Positions 7,893 through 17,481 of a stretch of DNA of 21,835 nt are shown here, piece by piece. The stretch spans positions 2,358,154 through 2,379,988 of the forward strand of contig CM074810.1 in assembly GCA_037447605.1 (NCBI GenBank), in the 5' to 3' direction. How positions within the stretch are numbered: the first letter of the stretch is position 1; the number at the start of each line of letters is the position of its first letter. The notes under the pieces are model-generated. The model worked only from the letters and a program-made list of their open reading frames with translations, was not told the DNA's origin and ran no database searches. The position numbers and the translations under genes are program-made. This stretch comes from Zygnema circumcarinatum (taxonomy: Eukaryota > Streptophyta > Zygnematophyceae > Zygnematales > Zygnemataceae).

Positions 7893-10800
7893 CTAAAATA
7901 TACCCCGAGGCGCCTGCTTAGGGGACAACTCCATTGACATGACTAACCGGTCCTTAGTCACTCCGCCATGACTAGACCGCGGAGTCTCATGCAGGGCCTC
8001 TCCCAAGGGAGGGCGAAAATTGGCTCCGCCGGCGGAGTGTGCGCCCAACCAGAGCCACTCCGCCTCCTCCTGAAGGCTGAGGGCGCCGGACTTCTGCACG
8101 AACTCGTGGTTTCCTTCAGGGAGTTCGGCCCAAGACCTGCGTTTGCAGGAGGAGGGAGGGTAAGACTAGGGAAAGGGGGGGAAGGGGGAGAGGCGGGGAG
8201 AAATGAAGAAGAAAGAGGAAGGAAGAGGGGAAGGGAGAGGAGGAGGAGGTGGGGGGGGAAGAGGGGGAGTGGGTGGGGGGGGGGAGGGGAGGAGGGAGGG
8301 GGGAGGGTGTGAGGGGAGGGGGGAGGGTGTGAGGGGGGGGGAGGAGAAGATGGGGAGTCGGAGAGTGGGAGGGGGAGATTGAAAAAGAGAGGGGGAGGGC
8401 GGGAGGACAGGACGTGAGAGTAGAGGAGGGAAAAGGAAAGTAAGAATTACGGAGAAAGAGGGGGAGGCGGAGGAGGAGGACGAGGAGAGGGGATACCAGG
8501 GAGACTAGGGTAGGAGGGGAAAGAGGGAGGGTGGAGAGGGGAGGAGAGAGGAGCAGAGGCTGGTTATGAAAGGAGCAAGGAGAGTCAGAGAGGATGAGTA
8601 GGGGACAATGAAGTCGAGAAGGCGGAGCAAGCGAGTAAAAAGGAGAGGGGAGAAATAGGAGGGGAGTGAGTAGGAGAGAGGCAATTGAGAATCGTACCCG
8701 GCGGGACCTCCTCCCAAGGCGAGCCGATTTCGGGGGCTTGTGAGCGGTTGTTTTTTGAGCTTTTGGCGGCCAATGGGAGAAGAGCTCGTCTTCACCGTCC
8801 GATCGTGAGCCATCCTTCCAAGTGTGTCTGTGGCGCCAATCAGACCGTTGAATGACTTGTTGATGTGATCAACATCCAAGTTGTATGTAGCAATGTCACT
8901 TTGCCTCCTGATTAGTTTAAGAGGATATCTGAAGGTTAGTGATAGAAATAAGATTTATAAATCTTTTGGTTTGTATTGACTAATTTAGTTATTCTGTTAA
9001 AATCTTACAAGGATCAAGAAGAAAACGTGGGATTAGGCAGAGATATTTTTGGATAGTGAGAGGAATCTGTGGTAAGGAGAGCTATCTATGATTTCATTTC
9101 GAAACGATGAAATAAAATAGAAATAGCAATTGCAAGCAAAAGGGAGCACCTCTGCTGGGGAATTTTTGTCATCAACTTTTTGAATATTGTAATCGTAAGG
9201 AGGACTCTTACGTTGCTTTTGTTGGACTTCGCGCCATTTTAGGAAACTTTGAGGTCGCCATTTCAGCAAACCCAGCTTTTTTTTGTCTATCTTGGCCCGC
9301 TTCTCCTTCTCTTGCCTCCAATTCGGAAAATATTTCATCCATCTCTTTTCCCTGACTTTCCCTTACATTCTCACCCCTAAAATTCTTAAAAGAGTCTTGC
9401 TGCTCGTCCTCGGGCACAATCTCTATTTCAGAACCTTTTCCTGCCCGAGAAATTGGATCTAAAATACCTGAAATTGAATCCTCCTTTTTCTCACCTTCAA
9501 AATATTCACTCGCATCTTCCCAGTCGTCGATTTGTACATCTTCGAACTCCGGCTCGGTCTTATACATAGTACTCGAATTAATTGAAAATAAAGATGCAAA
9601 GGAGGAAGTCCTGGATGGTCCTTTATCATCATCTTCCTTGGCAACTTCATCGGAAATATTTACATCTTTGGCCTCTGAACAACCCCCAATAAAATTACCT
9701 TTTTCTGCTGTTTCAATTCCTCCGGAAATACCTTTGATAAATTTTCCTCCTTCTAGGCTTGTTTTGCTTTCACTTGAGTTGCACTCTTCACTCCTCTCTC
9801 CCTCCTTTCCTACCTCCTCCTCTCCTTCCCCCCTTCCACCATTCAAGACTATTGCAGTCTCATCATTACCCTTTTCTCCTTTCAAAATTTCACCTTCACA
9901 TTCTCCACTCTCTCGTTTATCCTCCTCTATATTAGTGAACTCTATTTTTCCCTCCCTCAAGCTTTTTTCGCCAGACACGGAGCATTCACCTTTCTCCACT
10001 TCTGTGGGGCTATTAGAATCCTGTCCTTCCCTTGAATTTGTCAATTTCTTCGATTCTGTGAGTCCTATTGTTAGCGACATTTCAGCTGAATCGTGAGCTA
10101 CATTCTGTATATTTTCATTTGATGGCTTGTCTTCGATTTTTTCATGGAACTCCTCAAAATCGTCATATTGAAAATCATCGTTTTTCGTTGAAGAGTCTCT
10201 GGAAAACAAAGCCATGGATGCCGCCTTATAGGCGTCAACCCTACGCTTACCATCCTCCTGCAAAACAGTAAATGTGCCGACATGTTATACGGGCAGAGGG
10301 AGAGAAGCCGGGTAGGGGGAGAGAGAGGGGGAGGGGCGGAAACGAGAGAGGGAAGGGGGGAGAGAGAAGTTGAGGGGAGCGAGAGAGAGAAAGAGAGAGA
10401 GAGAGGGAGAGAGAGAGGGAGGGCGAGAGAGGGAGGAGGGGAGGGCGAGAGGAGGGGGAGGGAGAAGGAGGGGGGGAGGGGGGGGGGAAGGGGGAAGTGG
10501 TGAGAATTGCTAGAATTAAAAACATGAATGAAAATAAGAGACATAAAAAAACATGAAAAATATATCAAAATACTGGGATCGATTTCATTTTCTAGTACCT
10601 GATCTTTTTTTTTCTGTTCAATTGCTCGAATTTGTTCCAGTGGCACTCCATGCTCGTCGACTTCCGGCTTCTTTGGTCCTAAGCCGATCGCAGAAGCTCC
10701 TGTATGGACCACTGTAGCCCCCAAATCCATGACTGCCTCTCCGAGATCTATCCCGATATCGACCACCATATTAATAGGAGCAGATATTATCCCTTTTAGG

Positions 10801-13426
10801 GTTGTGGGACTTGGAGTCCCTTCTCCAGACCCTGCATTGCTGTGAAAACTTTTGAACTTGCCGACCTTAGAAGCCGGCGACTTCACGATCCGGCTCACAT
10901 TTCCATACCCTTCAATCCTTTTCTTCACTTCTTGGGAGTCTAATGTTGCATTGTTATTTGATGGGGATTCGAATGTTTGGGCCTCCTTTTCCCCATGTTC
11001 TCCCCTGTCGATGCTAATCGGGAGGGAGAAACTGCGAATGATGGGGTTTGGGGAGAGTGAGGAACTTGACGGTAGGATTGGAGAGGGTTCTGCAGAATCA
11101 GACCTCTGTATATTGCTATTCCTAGTTTCAGTTGAGTTTTCTGCTGTTCCAGAATCCGGCTGGAAAGGTGATGTCGGATGAACGACTTTCGGTGAAAGTA
11201 AGACTTTCCCTTCTCGTGATTCGACCGTCTTTTGGAGAATTTCGATCGGTTTTATGAGCGGCTTTGCAGCTTTCTTCGGTTGGTTGCTCGGAAGTAAACC
11301 TAACATCAGAAAGTTTTTGATTGCTGGGCCTCCTTGTTTTCCTGCACTTTTCGGTCCAATCTTTCGGGGAAGATGGCTCATGTTTCCGTAACCTTGGATG
11401 CGTTTAGTCACCTCTTCCGGCTGCAGGTGCTCGTCCACTGCAATTTTACTCTCTGAAGAAACTTCAATCTGCTCTTTTTGTTCCAATCCGACGGGAATTT
11501 CCATGCCTTCACTCAATGTAGAAGCGTTATTCTGATCATCTTTCGCTTCCAAAGTGGGCGACTCTCGTACATTGCTATCGCTACTTTGCATAAACTCTTC
11601 TTTCTTGTCTCCACCCTGAAATGATAGTCTGCCGCTCTCCTTGCTCGCTTCACTAATGTCATTTCGACCATTTTTTCTTTCAGTCAATTCCATCTTCTCT
11701 TCACCGGAGGAGGCTTCATTCTTGCGTGCTTCATAAACGTTTTCTTGAGATGAAGGTATATCTGGAAACTCAAAATCAGACTGTTTTCTGTTCAACGGAA
11801 CGGATTTTTCCTCATGTGCATGTGTCTCACCCGGCTGACTTGGCAAAGGCTCTCTGTCCAGTTTTCTCGTCCCTTCCTCCCGAGAAAAGTGGGATGCGGA
11901 TATCTTCAGATTTTGAATCAGACTATCGCGATGTACTGGATCGAATTTTTTTGATGAACCTGGCGACGAACTGGCGAATATTTTTGTGAGATCTGTCAAG
12001 CCCTTCTGCTTTAGCCAAGACACAATTGTCTCCACTCGAATACCTGCTTGGAAATTATCGGTACTGGTAGCTGCAAGAAAAAAAGATAAATAAATAATAG
12101 AGAATTACTTTTCAAGATCCCTCCTCCATCTCCCTCTTTCATCATTATTCCCTCTCGTCTCTCTGTCAGTCCCTCCGCCACTCACTCTCTTGCTCTCATC
12201 TGCTCTCCCCCTCACCACTCTTTCCCTCCACTCTCTTCCTCCCTCTCTCCCTCCCTCAACCTTCACTATCTCAATACCCATAGACAAACATACAATATAT
12301 GCCGCTGGTTATTTGCAACATAGGAAGCAAAGTTTGACTGAAAATTGCCGCTCACCTGCAGCTTTCTTTTCATTCACATCTCTAAACTGCTTCGGCTGAC
12401 AGACCATCATTTTAAAGTTCCCAAAGGAATCGAAGCCGGCCGTTCCATATTTCCATCTGAATGCCGTCCTTTTGTACTTGGTCAGGAAAGTCACATAGTC
12501 CTCCTCTTCTTGACTGACTCGGTTCCAAGCAAATTTCAGCGCACTTGCATTCATGATTGTAACGTCCCCAAGATGACCAAGCAGAAGGACTCTGTTGCCC
12601 GTTTCAAGCGAGTTTTGGCTTTTTTGTTCGTTGAAGTTGAGACTGATTGGAGTTATGTTTGCAGCCACGCCTTCACAGGCGACGACGGTGAGATCGAGTT
12701 CCGCATTCGTGAGAAAGAGACTGCGCAGCAAAACATGCCAATGCAGATTGTTCGTTTCTAGGTTAAAAAAAGAATTGGTTTTTAAGTTTTATCCTTAACA
12801 GGGTCAGGGTGTGCAGCTCAGTTTTTACTGATTGGTTTGGTATAATTGGAAGCAGGTTTTGGGGTCTTTTTCGTTTCTTAAGCTTGATATTGTTCTTCTG
12901 GTTGTTGAGAACCATTTTTTGCAACGACACATCCTTTTCAATGCTGCAAAACGTAATCCTGAAGTGAAAAGTTTCTCCATCCCAGAAACCATCATTGTGG
13001 ACAAACGTGGCACTTACTCCATTGGTCTCAATTGAATGGTTGCCACATCGTCAGATGCAACTCGTTTAGCTCTTTGCATCTTCACAGCGTCATTGGCGCT
13101 TTGAACTTTCGCTTTAAGGGCGGATTGAAACGTTGGAAGAATGCTGTGACTTGTCAAGAGAACTGATTGTGACAACAGTAGACCCGTGCCTTGCGATGTC
13201 TCACTGCAGAAATTTCAACTTTGAATTCAGCTTCAGTGAGAAAAACTATTGAAGTCATGATCTGCACTGTGGAGTATTCCTTTCCTTTATATCGTAAAGC
13301 ACGGACAACGTCACGGTCAACGTTATTTTTTTTCAGATTCTATCATGTAACTGTCAGTGATGATGAGAGAGTGTGAGTGAGAGAGAGAGAGAGAGTGAGA
13401 GAGAGAATGAAAGAGAGAGAGCGAGA

Positions 13427-13472
<46 letters not shown>

Positions 13473-13721
13473 TTCTCTTCAGAAATTCTGCAGACAAGCA
13501 AGCAAGGACTCACACAGGTGAATGGGGCAGACACTTTTTGCAAAGGAAGAAGGAATATTGCAAAATACTGAAAATACTAGTCGCATGTAATGCACAATAT
13601 TTCACCTGATAATTGTAAAACAAGCTGGCTTCAGGTTATTGCTCAAGTCAACCGCTTGCTTCTTGCTGAGCTTCGATTCATGCTGCTGTACTCCACTTCC
13701 ACACCATCGGAAACGAGCCAT
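7893..13721 (-). CDS. Chymotrypsin-fold (probably pseudoprotease) domain protein with long disordered tail, 1212 residues
   Basis: Seven exons on the - strand: 13721-13606, 13203-13018, 12720-12356, 12070-10599, 10257-9212, 8907-8698 and 8136-7893. Phase agrees at all six junctions, with no in-frame stop until the final TAG. Residues 40-215 look like a trypsin-like peptidase domain. GTGLLLSQSVLLTSHS holds the expected catalytic His58, LFLTNAELDLTVVACEG holds Asp110, and GNRVLLLGHLGD resembles the usual GHP strand. The serine region reads KYGTAGFDSFGNFKMMV, so Ala195 stands where Ser is expected. The tail is Ser/Glu/Lys-rich and disordered. It carries two KRIxGYGNxS motifs (445-454 and 606-615), an amphipathic stretch (653-687, VVDIGIDLGEAVMDLGA), and two acidic-aromatic patches (742-751 FQYDDFEEFH; 950-967 around QIDDWEDASEYF). 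No signal peptide is visible. A TAA at 9210-9208 is part of the GTAAGA donor. Function is unknown; the KRIxGYGN motifs loosely recall trafficking adaptors. Confidence 0.85.
8145..8682 (+). repeat. GGGA/GA homopurine block (intron of the - strand gene)
   Basis: On the sense strand of the protease-like gene this is a TCCC/TC block filling its last intron (8697-8137). It contains G runs of up to about nine and two near-identical GGGAGGGTGTGAGGGG units at 8300-8340. Confidence 0.9.
10291..10497 (+). repeat. GA/GGGA homopurine block (intron of the - strand gene)
   Basis: It fills the intron 10598-10258 and reads as pyrimidine on the sense strand, ahead of the TTTTGCAG acceptor. Confidence 0.9.
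12115..12258 (+). repeat. CT/CCCT block (intron of the - strand gene)
   Basis: Pyrimidine on +, hence purine on the sense strand of the intron 12355-12071. Blocks of both orientations therefore occur in introns of the same gene. Confidence 0.85.
13370..13472 (+). repeat. (GA)n microsatellite in the first intron of the - strand gene
   Basis: A nearly perfect GA repeat with occasional T interruptions between exons 1 and 2 (intron 13605-13204). Confidence 0.95.
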
Positions 13722-13872
13722 ATTTTTCGCTCTCCTTACGAATCTCCTTATAATTTACAGGCCTTCCTTAACAGTATGAATCTAAATAATCTTTATATGT
13801 AAATACCCTCACCCATATGCAGGTTTCTGAAGATGTGCACCTTCAATATGACTCCTGAATGCCGATAAAACA

Positions 13873-14380
13873 ATGAAATCATACTCATCCCAGATTCAAA
13901 TACCCCACTTCTTAAAAAAAATCTTCAAAAAACCTAAAGATAGCATCAAGATACAATACTGCTTTGCACGCAGCAGCGATGATTACGACCTTCTACAGAC
14001 ACAAAAAATCCATGAACAGCTTCACTTTGCAGTCCTGCCGCCATAGGGAGCAGTCCTGCTGCCCCTTCTTCCAGCCATTTCAGAGCCATATTCCTCTAAA
14101 AATATTTGATCCTGAAGCAGAAACAGAAACAGAAGCGGAGCGGCTCCAGATTTCCTGAAGCCATGAAAGGTGGTCTTTCAGGGGAACAAAGGGAGCCTTT
14201 CGGGCCGACGGGTACTTTTGGACCAAGCAGGAAAACGGTTCCATGTACGAGGACTACGACGGTAACTGGATTCAGTTACGAGAAATCCGTGAAATTCTCA
14301 ACTGCAACTGGAACTGGTGTACAGGGAAAGAGTCACAAAAATCCGCTTCTGGCTCATGTCATGGCATGGCATGGGCGTGA
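13873..14380 (+). pseudogene. Interrupted coding-like region, possible pseudogene or unresolved spliced gene
   Basis: Two protein-like stretches lie here. First, an ATG ORF at 13873-14046 (57 residues, MKSYSSQIQIPHFLKKIFKK ... DDYDLLQTQKIHEQLHFAVL) ends at TAG. Second, a different frame is open from 13964 to a TGA at 14156-14158 and then to 14380. It reads DPEAETETEAERLQIS, stop, then GAFRADGYFWTKQENGSMYE and NWIQLREIREILNCNWNW. A usable donor (GTAACT) at 14251 follows YEDYDG. The amino-acid quality on both sides of the frame change and of the TGA suggests either a decayed gene or introns I could not place. No family is recognised. Confidence 0.35.
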
Positions 14381-14403
14381 AGTCTACAGATTCTATGGAG
14401 CGA

Positions 14404-14480
14404 AAAAGCGTCCTGTTAAACGCTTTTAGGGGTTGCATGGGGCACGGCTTGCCGACAAGCCGTCTACGTGGCAGCCACGT
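14404..14480. repeat. Three consecutive perfect inverted repeats
   Basis: The arms are AAAAGCGT/ACGCTTTT (14404-14411 and 14420-14427, 8-base loop), ACGGCTTG/CAAGCCGT (14444-14451 and 14456-14463, 4-base loop) and ACGTGGC/GCCACGT (14466-14472 and 14474-14480, 1-base centre). All arms are perfect. The third contains two ACGT cores of the G-box/ABRE type. They lie about 500 bases before the J-protein start. Confidence 0.85.
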
Positions 14481-14760
14481 GTACATCATCTTTCGGGACT
14501 CTCTTCCCGAGTTCCATAATAAAGAAAAATGAGATAAAATATCCAATCGGTAGATGCCACGCGACCACCCTTCTGCCATGTCGGATACTATTGCCACGCT
14601 GGCTCACTGCCATCGACCGCGGTGACGGCCGGTCAAGGCCAGAGCCACGTGACGACTACGTGGCGAGCGCTTATTGGCCATACATTACAATGACGTCACA
14701 TTACGTTCTGTAATAACGTCTCGTCACGTCCGGTCCCGTCACGCCTTGGTGGCTCCCTCT
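14464..14760 (+). promoter_or_regulatory. ACGT-rich likely promoter of the J-protein gene
   Basis: It contains CCACGTGT (14475-14482), CACGTG (14646-14651), CTACGTGG near 14656, the CRE/TGA palindrome TGACGTCA (14691-14698), an ATTGG (inverted CCAAT) at 14673-14677 and further ACGT cores to about 14740. These are known bZIP/bHLH and stress-response sites in plants. The region might serve both the J-protein gene and the divergent - strand gene. Confidence 0.55.
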
Positions 14761-14812
14761 CCGCCTCTCGTGAGGCGTCCCTTTGAGCGTCCGCGGTGAG
14801 CAGCCAGCAGCC

Positions 14813-15004
14813 ATGGCTGCCGCCCTCTCCCTCTCCCCACTGTTTCCTTCTTTATCTCTCCTCGTCTGCCGCTCTCTAATCTCTTCCCCCCTCTCACTCT
14901 CCCGCCCTCGCTACCGCTCTCGCCCTCTCCCTTTCCCTTCCTCTGTCCCTCCCTGTCTCCCTCGCTCTGTCCCTCCATGGACTACTACCGCGTGCTGGGG
15001 GTGA
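14813..15004 (+). other. Out-of-frame upstream ORF overlapping the J-protein start
   Basis: An ATG 164 bases before the J-protein ATG opens a 63-codon frame. It begins MAAALSLSPLFPSLSLLVCR and is Ser/Leu/Arg/Pro-rich, like a chloroplast or mitochondrial presequence, but it is not in frame with the J-domain and ends at a TGA inside it. It may be a translational-control uORF, a transit peptide joined by an unseen splice or an indel, or a chance product of the pyrimidine block 14820-14973. Confidence 0.5.
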
Positions 15005-17481
15005 AGCGAGACGCGACCTCTCAAGAGATCAAGGTGAGGGAGGCAGAGGATCGGACATGTGGTGGGCATGCGTGCACAGATCGAAGAAGAATTGAAAGAG
15101 AGAGAGAGAGGGAGAGAGAGAGGGAGAGAGGGAGAGAGAGGAGAGGGAGGCGATAGTGTATAGACTCGCATTTTTCTGAACAAGGGAGAGGAGAGAGAGA
15201 GCGAAAGAGAGAGAGGGGGGAAGAGAGAGAGAGTAAGAGGAGAGGGAAGCGATAGTGTATAGACTCGCATTTTGCTGAACAAGTGGGGTACTTTCTGAGC
15301 GTAAATAGTTTTAAATAGGAAAGCATCAATTTCAAATAAATCACGGGTATAATTCACATAATTGCAAACAGTTATCTCCGTTTAGTTTTATCTTTTAAAT
15401 TCTTTTTTTTAAGCTGGTTTTCAACAGACAGCATTTCGCCAGCTAGCACTTCAATGGCACCCGGACCGACATATGTACGGAGATGAGCGGTTTCGGGAAA
15501 AAATTGGAGCGCGATTCAAAGAGTTAGCAGAAGCGTATGAGGTAATCTTATCGTATATTGCAACTTGAAAATTTAAAGAAGAATAAAAAGACCATACAGA
15601 ACATTGTGACTTCTGTAAAAAAGTGATACCTTTTTTTTATTTTTATCTCTATTCGATCTCATGCATTCAACATAAGCCATTTTCATGCCGCAGGTTTTAA
15701 GTGATGATAGCCGCCGAGCGCAGTACAATAGAGAGGGAGGTCGTACAGCTGCCACGTGGCGCTCTCCAAGAGGTCCAGACTATGGCTCCAATGTCAGAAA
15801 TCGAGCCAATTGGAGGAGAACAGGAGCAGAGAGAGAGGGCCAACAGCAGAGCAGAACGAGCAATAGCAGCAGTGGTAGTGGTAGCAGTAGCAGTAGTAGT
15901 GGTAGTGGTAGTGGTAGTGGTAATGGGAGTGGGAGTGGTAGTAATTACAGATATGGACAGAGCGGTGCTCAATATGAGCAAGGAGGAGGGTATCAGCAGA
16001 GCTATGCTGGGGAAGGGAGAGGGAGAGGGTTCGGATTTTCGGTGAGAGAGAGATGGTGGAGACTACCATGGAGAGGAGGAGGGAGATACGACACCGTGCT
16101 GCATGTGACTCTGGCAGGGTGAGAGTAGGGACGGTGGGAGAGAGAGAGGGGAACATTAGGGTGGAATGCTCTTAGGGCTTTTAGGGTTTAGGGTTATGGA
16201 AATTGTCATGGTTTGGTTTTGATGTGAGTGGAGAAAGGGGAGGACGAGAGGGAGTGGATAGGGAGTCTCTGGTTGGTGAGAGAAGAAGGGAGGGAGAGTG
16301 GGAAGTGCGAGGGAAATGGCTAATGTAGAAACGATGGAGAAAGAGAGAGAGAGATATGGGGGGGTGAGGGAGGGAGAGAGAGGAGGGGGAGGGGGTGGAG
16401 GAGAGGGAAGGGGGTTCTATGTTTCGCATTGAGCTTGGAGGATTGTCTTCTATGAGCAAAAGTAGAGTTCATAGACAAGCCGGCGTCTCTTTCCCACTCT
16501 CGCTCCCTCTCCCACTCTTCCCGTTGTCTTTTCCACTCCCTCTACCACTCCCGCTCCCACTCTCTCTCCCACGCCCCCTCCCACTTCTCCCATCTTCAAC
16601 CCTCTTTCCTGCCCTAACTCTCCTGCTCCCTCCCTAACTGCCTCTCCGACTCCTTCCTTTTTGCCAAATGAAGGCCCCTTTTTGTTGTTTTTTAATTTTT
16701 GTTCCCTTGCTTCTCTCTAGCTGTATGTTTTTCTCCCTCTCCGCTTCCACTTTCCGCATTGTATGGTGTGCTGATGAAATGAAGAGTTTTGGTTTGCCTG
16801 TTTGAATATCTCAGTAGTGATTGTCTGCAGTATGTTGTAGTGAAGGGGGGGCTTAATAAGGGGCGCTCCATGTGGCGCAGGGTGATGCTGACAGGTGTCA
16901 TATTCTTAGGCAACGCCGCTAACGCTCTGTGGGAGACTCGAAACTCCGGGGTGAGAGGGAATAATTGACCTAATTTTGGGGTTTTAAAGTTTCAATGTTC
17001 TGATGCTGTCACTTTATCAAGTAAAGTAGTGATGAATTAGTGGTAAAACATCGCTATCGATGTAACGGAGAGGTGGAGAGGGGATGAGATGGATAGAGAT
17101 GGGAGAGAGAGAGAGGGGGAGAGAGAGAGAGAGGAGAGGGGGAGAGGGAGAGAGGGAGAGAGGGAGTGGGGGAGTGAAAGGTTTCAGTAGAGAGGAGTAG
17201 TTGGAGAAGAGAGTAATGGCGAAAAAGGCGAGGGATACTTGAGTGGGCGGGGAGAGGGGAGGGAGGGAGGAGAAGAACAGGCAGGAGGGGAGAGAGTCAG
17301 GTGCAGAACGATATAGTATTGGGAGTGAGGGGAGGAGGGAGAGGGGGAGCAAGACAGAGAGAAAGGAGGAGAATTTTTGAACTGACAAATGGTTTTTGGG
17401 CTGCAGAAATCATTTGAGGAGGCCATGGAAGCATTGGAGAGACGGCGAAATTCTATTTCAGATTCAACCCAGAAACCCTAA
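14977..17481 (+). CDS. J-domain (DnaJ/HSP40) protein with C-terminal membrane segment, 246 residues
   Basis: Five exons: 14977-15033, 15428-15541, 15694-16118, 16881-16950 and 17407-17481, with phases agreeing (0, 0, 2, 0). The start MDYYRVLGV is the usual J-domain opening. The J-domain (about 1-70) has the HPD triad in LALQWHPDRH, needed to stimulate HSP70 ATPase, and the helix-IV sequence YEVLSDDSRRAQYN. Residues 113-141 are a Ser/Gly repeat. After a Gly/Arg/Trp-rich stretch comes a hydrophobic segment (about 192-213, LHVTLAGVMLTGVIFLG), then ETRNSGKSFEEAMEALERRR, a tail I recognise from plant membrane J-proteins of the DjC class (from memory). Likely role: recruiting HSP70 to a membrane; which one is unknown. 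The stop is TAA inside an AAACCCTAAAACCC motif. A longer N-terminus would need an extra intron or indel. Confidence 0.92.
15083..15283 (+). repeat. GA block with a tandem 99-base duplication in J-protein intron 1
   Basis: Homopurine GA/GGGA sequence. Two copies of a 34-base segment beginning CGATAGTGTATAGACTCGCA (15151-15184 and 15250-15283, one mismatch) are each preceded by a similar purine run, giving a repeat period of 99 bases. Confidence 0.9.
15859..15945 (+). repeat. AGT/GGT trinucleotide repeat in the J-protein coding exon
   Basis: An impure (AGTGGT)n tract encoding the Ser/Gly linker, residues 113-141. It is likely to vary in length between individuals. Confidence 0.9.
16119..16880 (+). 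repeat. Long intron with a GA block then a CT block
   Basis: The third intron of the J-protein gene (762 bases). It holds TTTAGGGTTTAGGGTT telomere-like units near 16180, a purine block (16235-16415), then a pyrimidine block (16486-16665). The two opposite blocks could pair with each other in the RNA. Confidence 0.8.
17061..17375 (+). repeat. GA/GGGA homopurine block in the last J-protein intron
   Basis: It fills much of the intron 16951-17406; the sequence then turns T-rich shortly before the GGGCTGCAG acceptor. Confidence 0.9.

Noticed and set aside
12832-13035. A + strand ORF with hydrophobic sequence
   Set aside because: It lies mainly in the second intron of the - strand gene (12721-13017), runs into the antisense of exon 2, and has no splice or family support.
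13018-13376. A + strand ORF at 13191-13376 and a second - strand open frame over the same bases
   Set aside because: The phase-consistent protease-like exon (13203-13018) with the His motif explains the region better.
14106-14429. A continuous 107-codon + strand ORF
   Set aside because: Its frame has poorer composition than the overlapping one (FRADGYFWTKQ...), so I described the latter as the coding-like frame.
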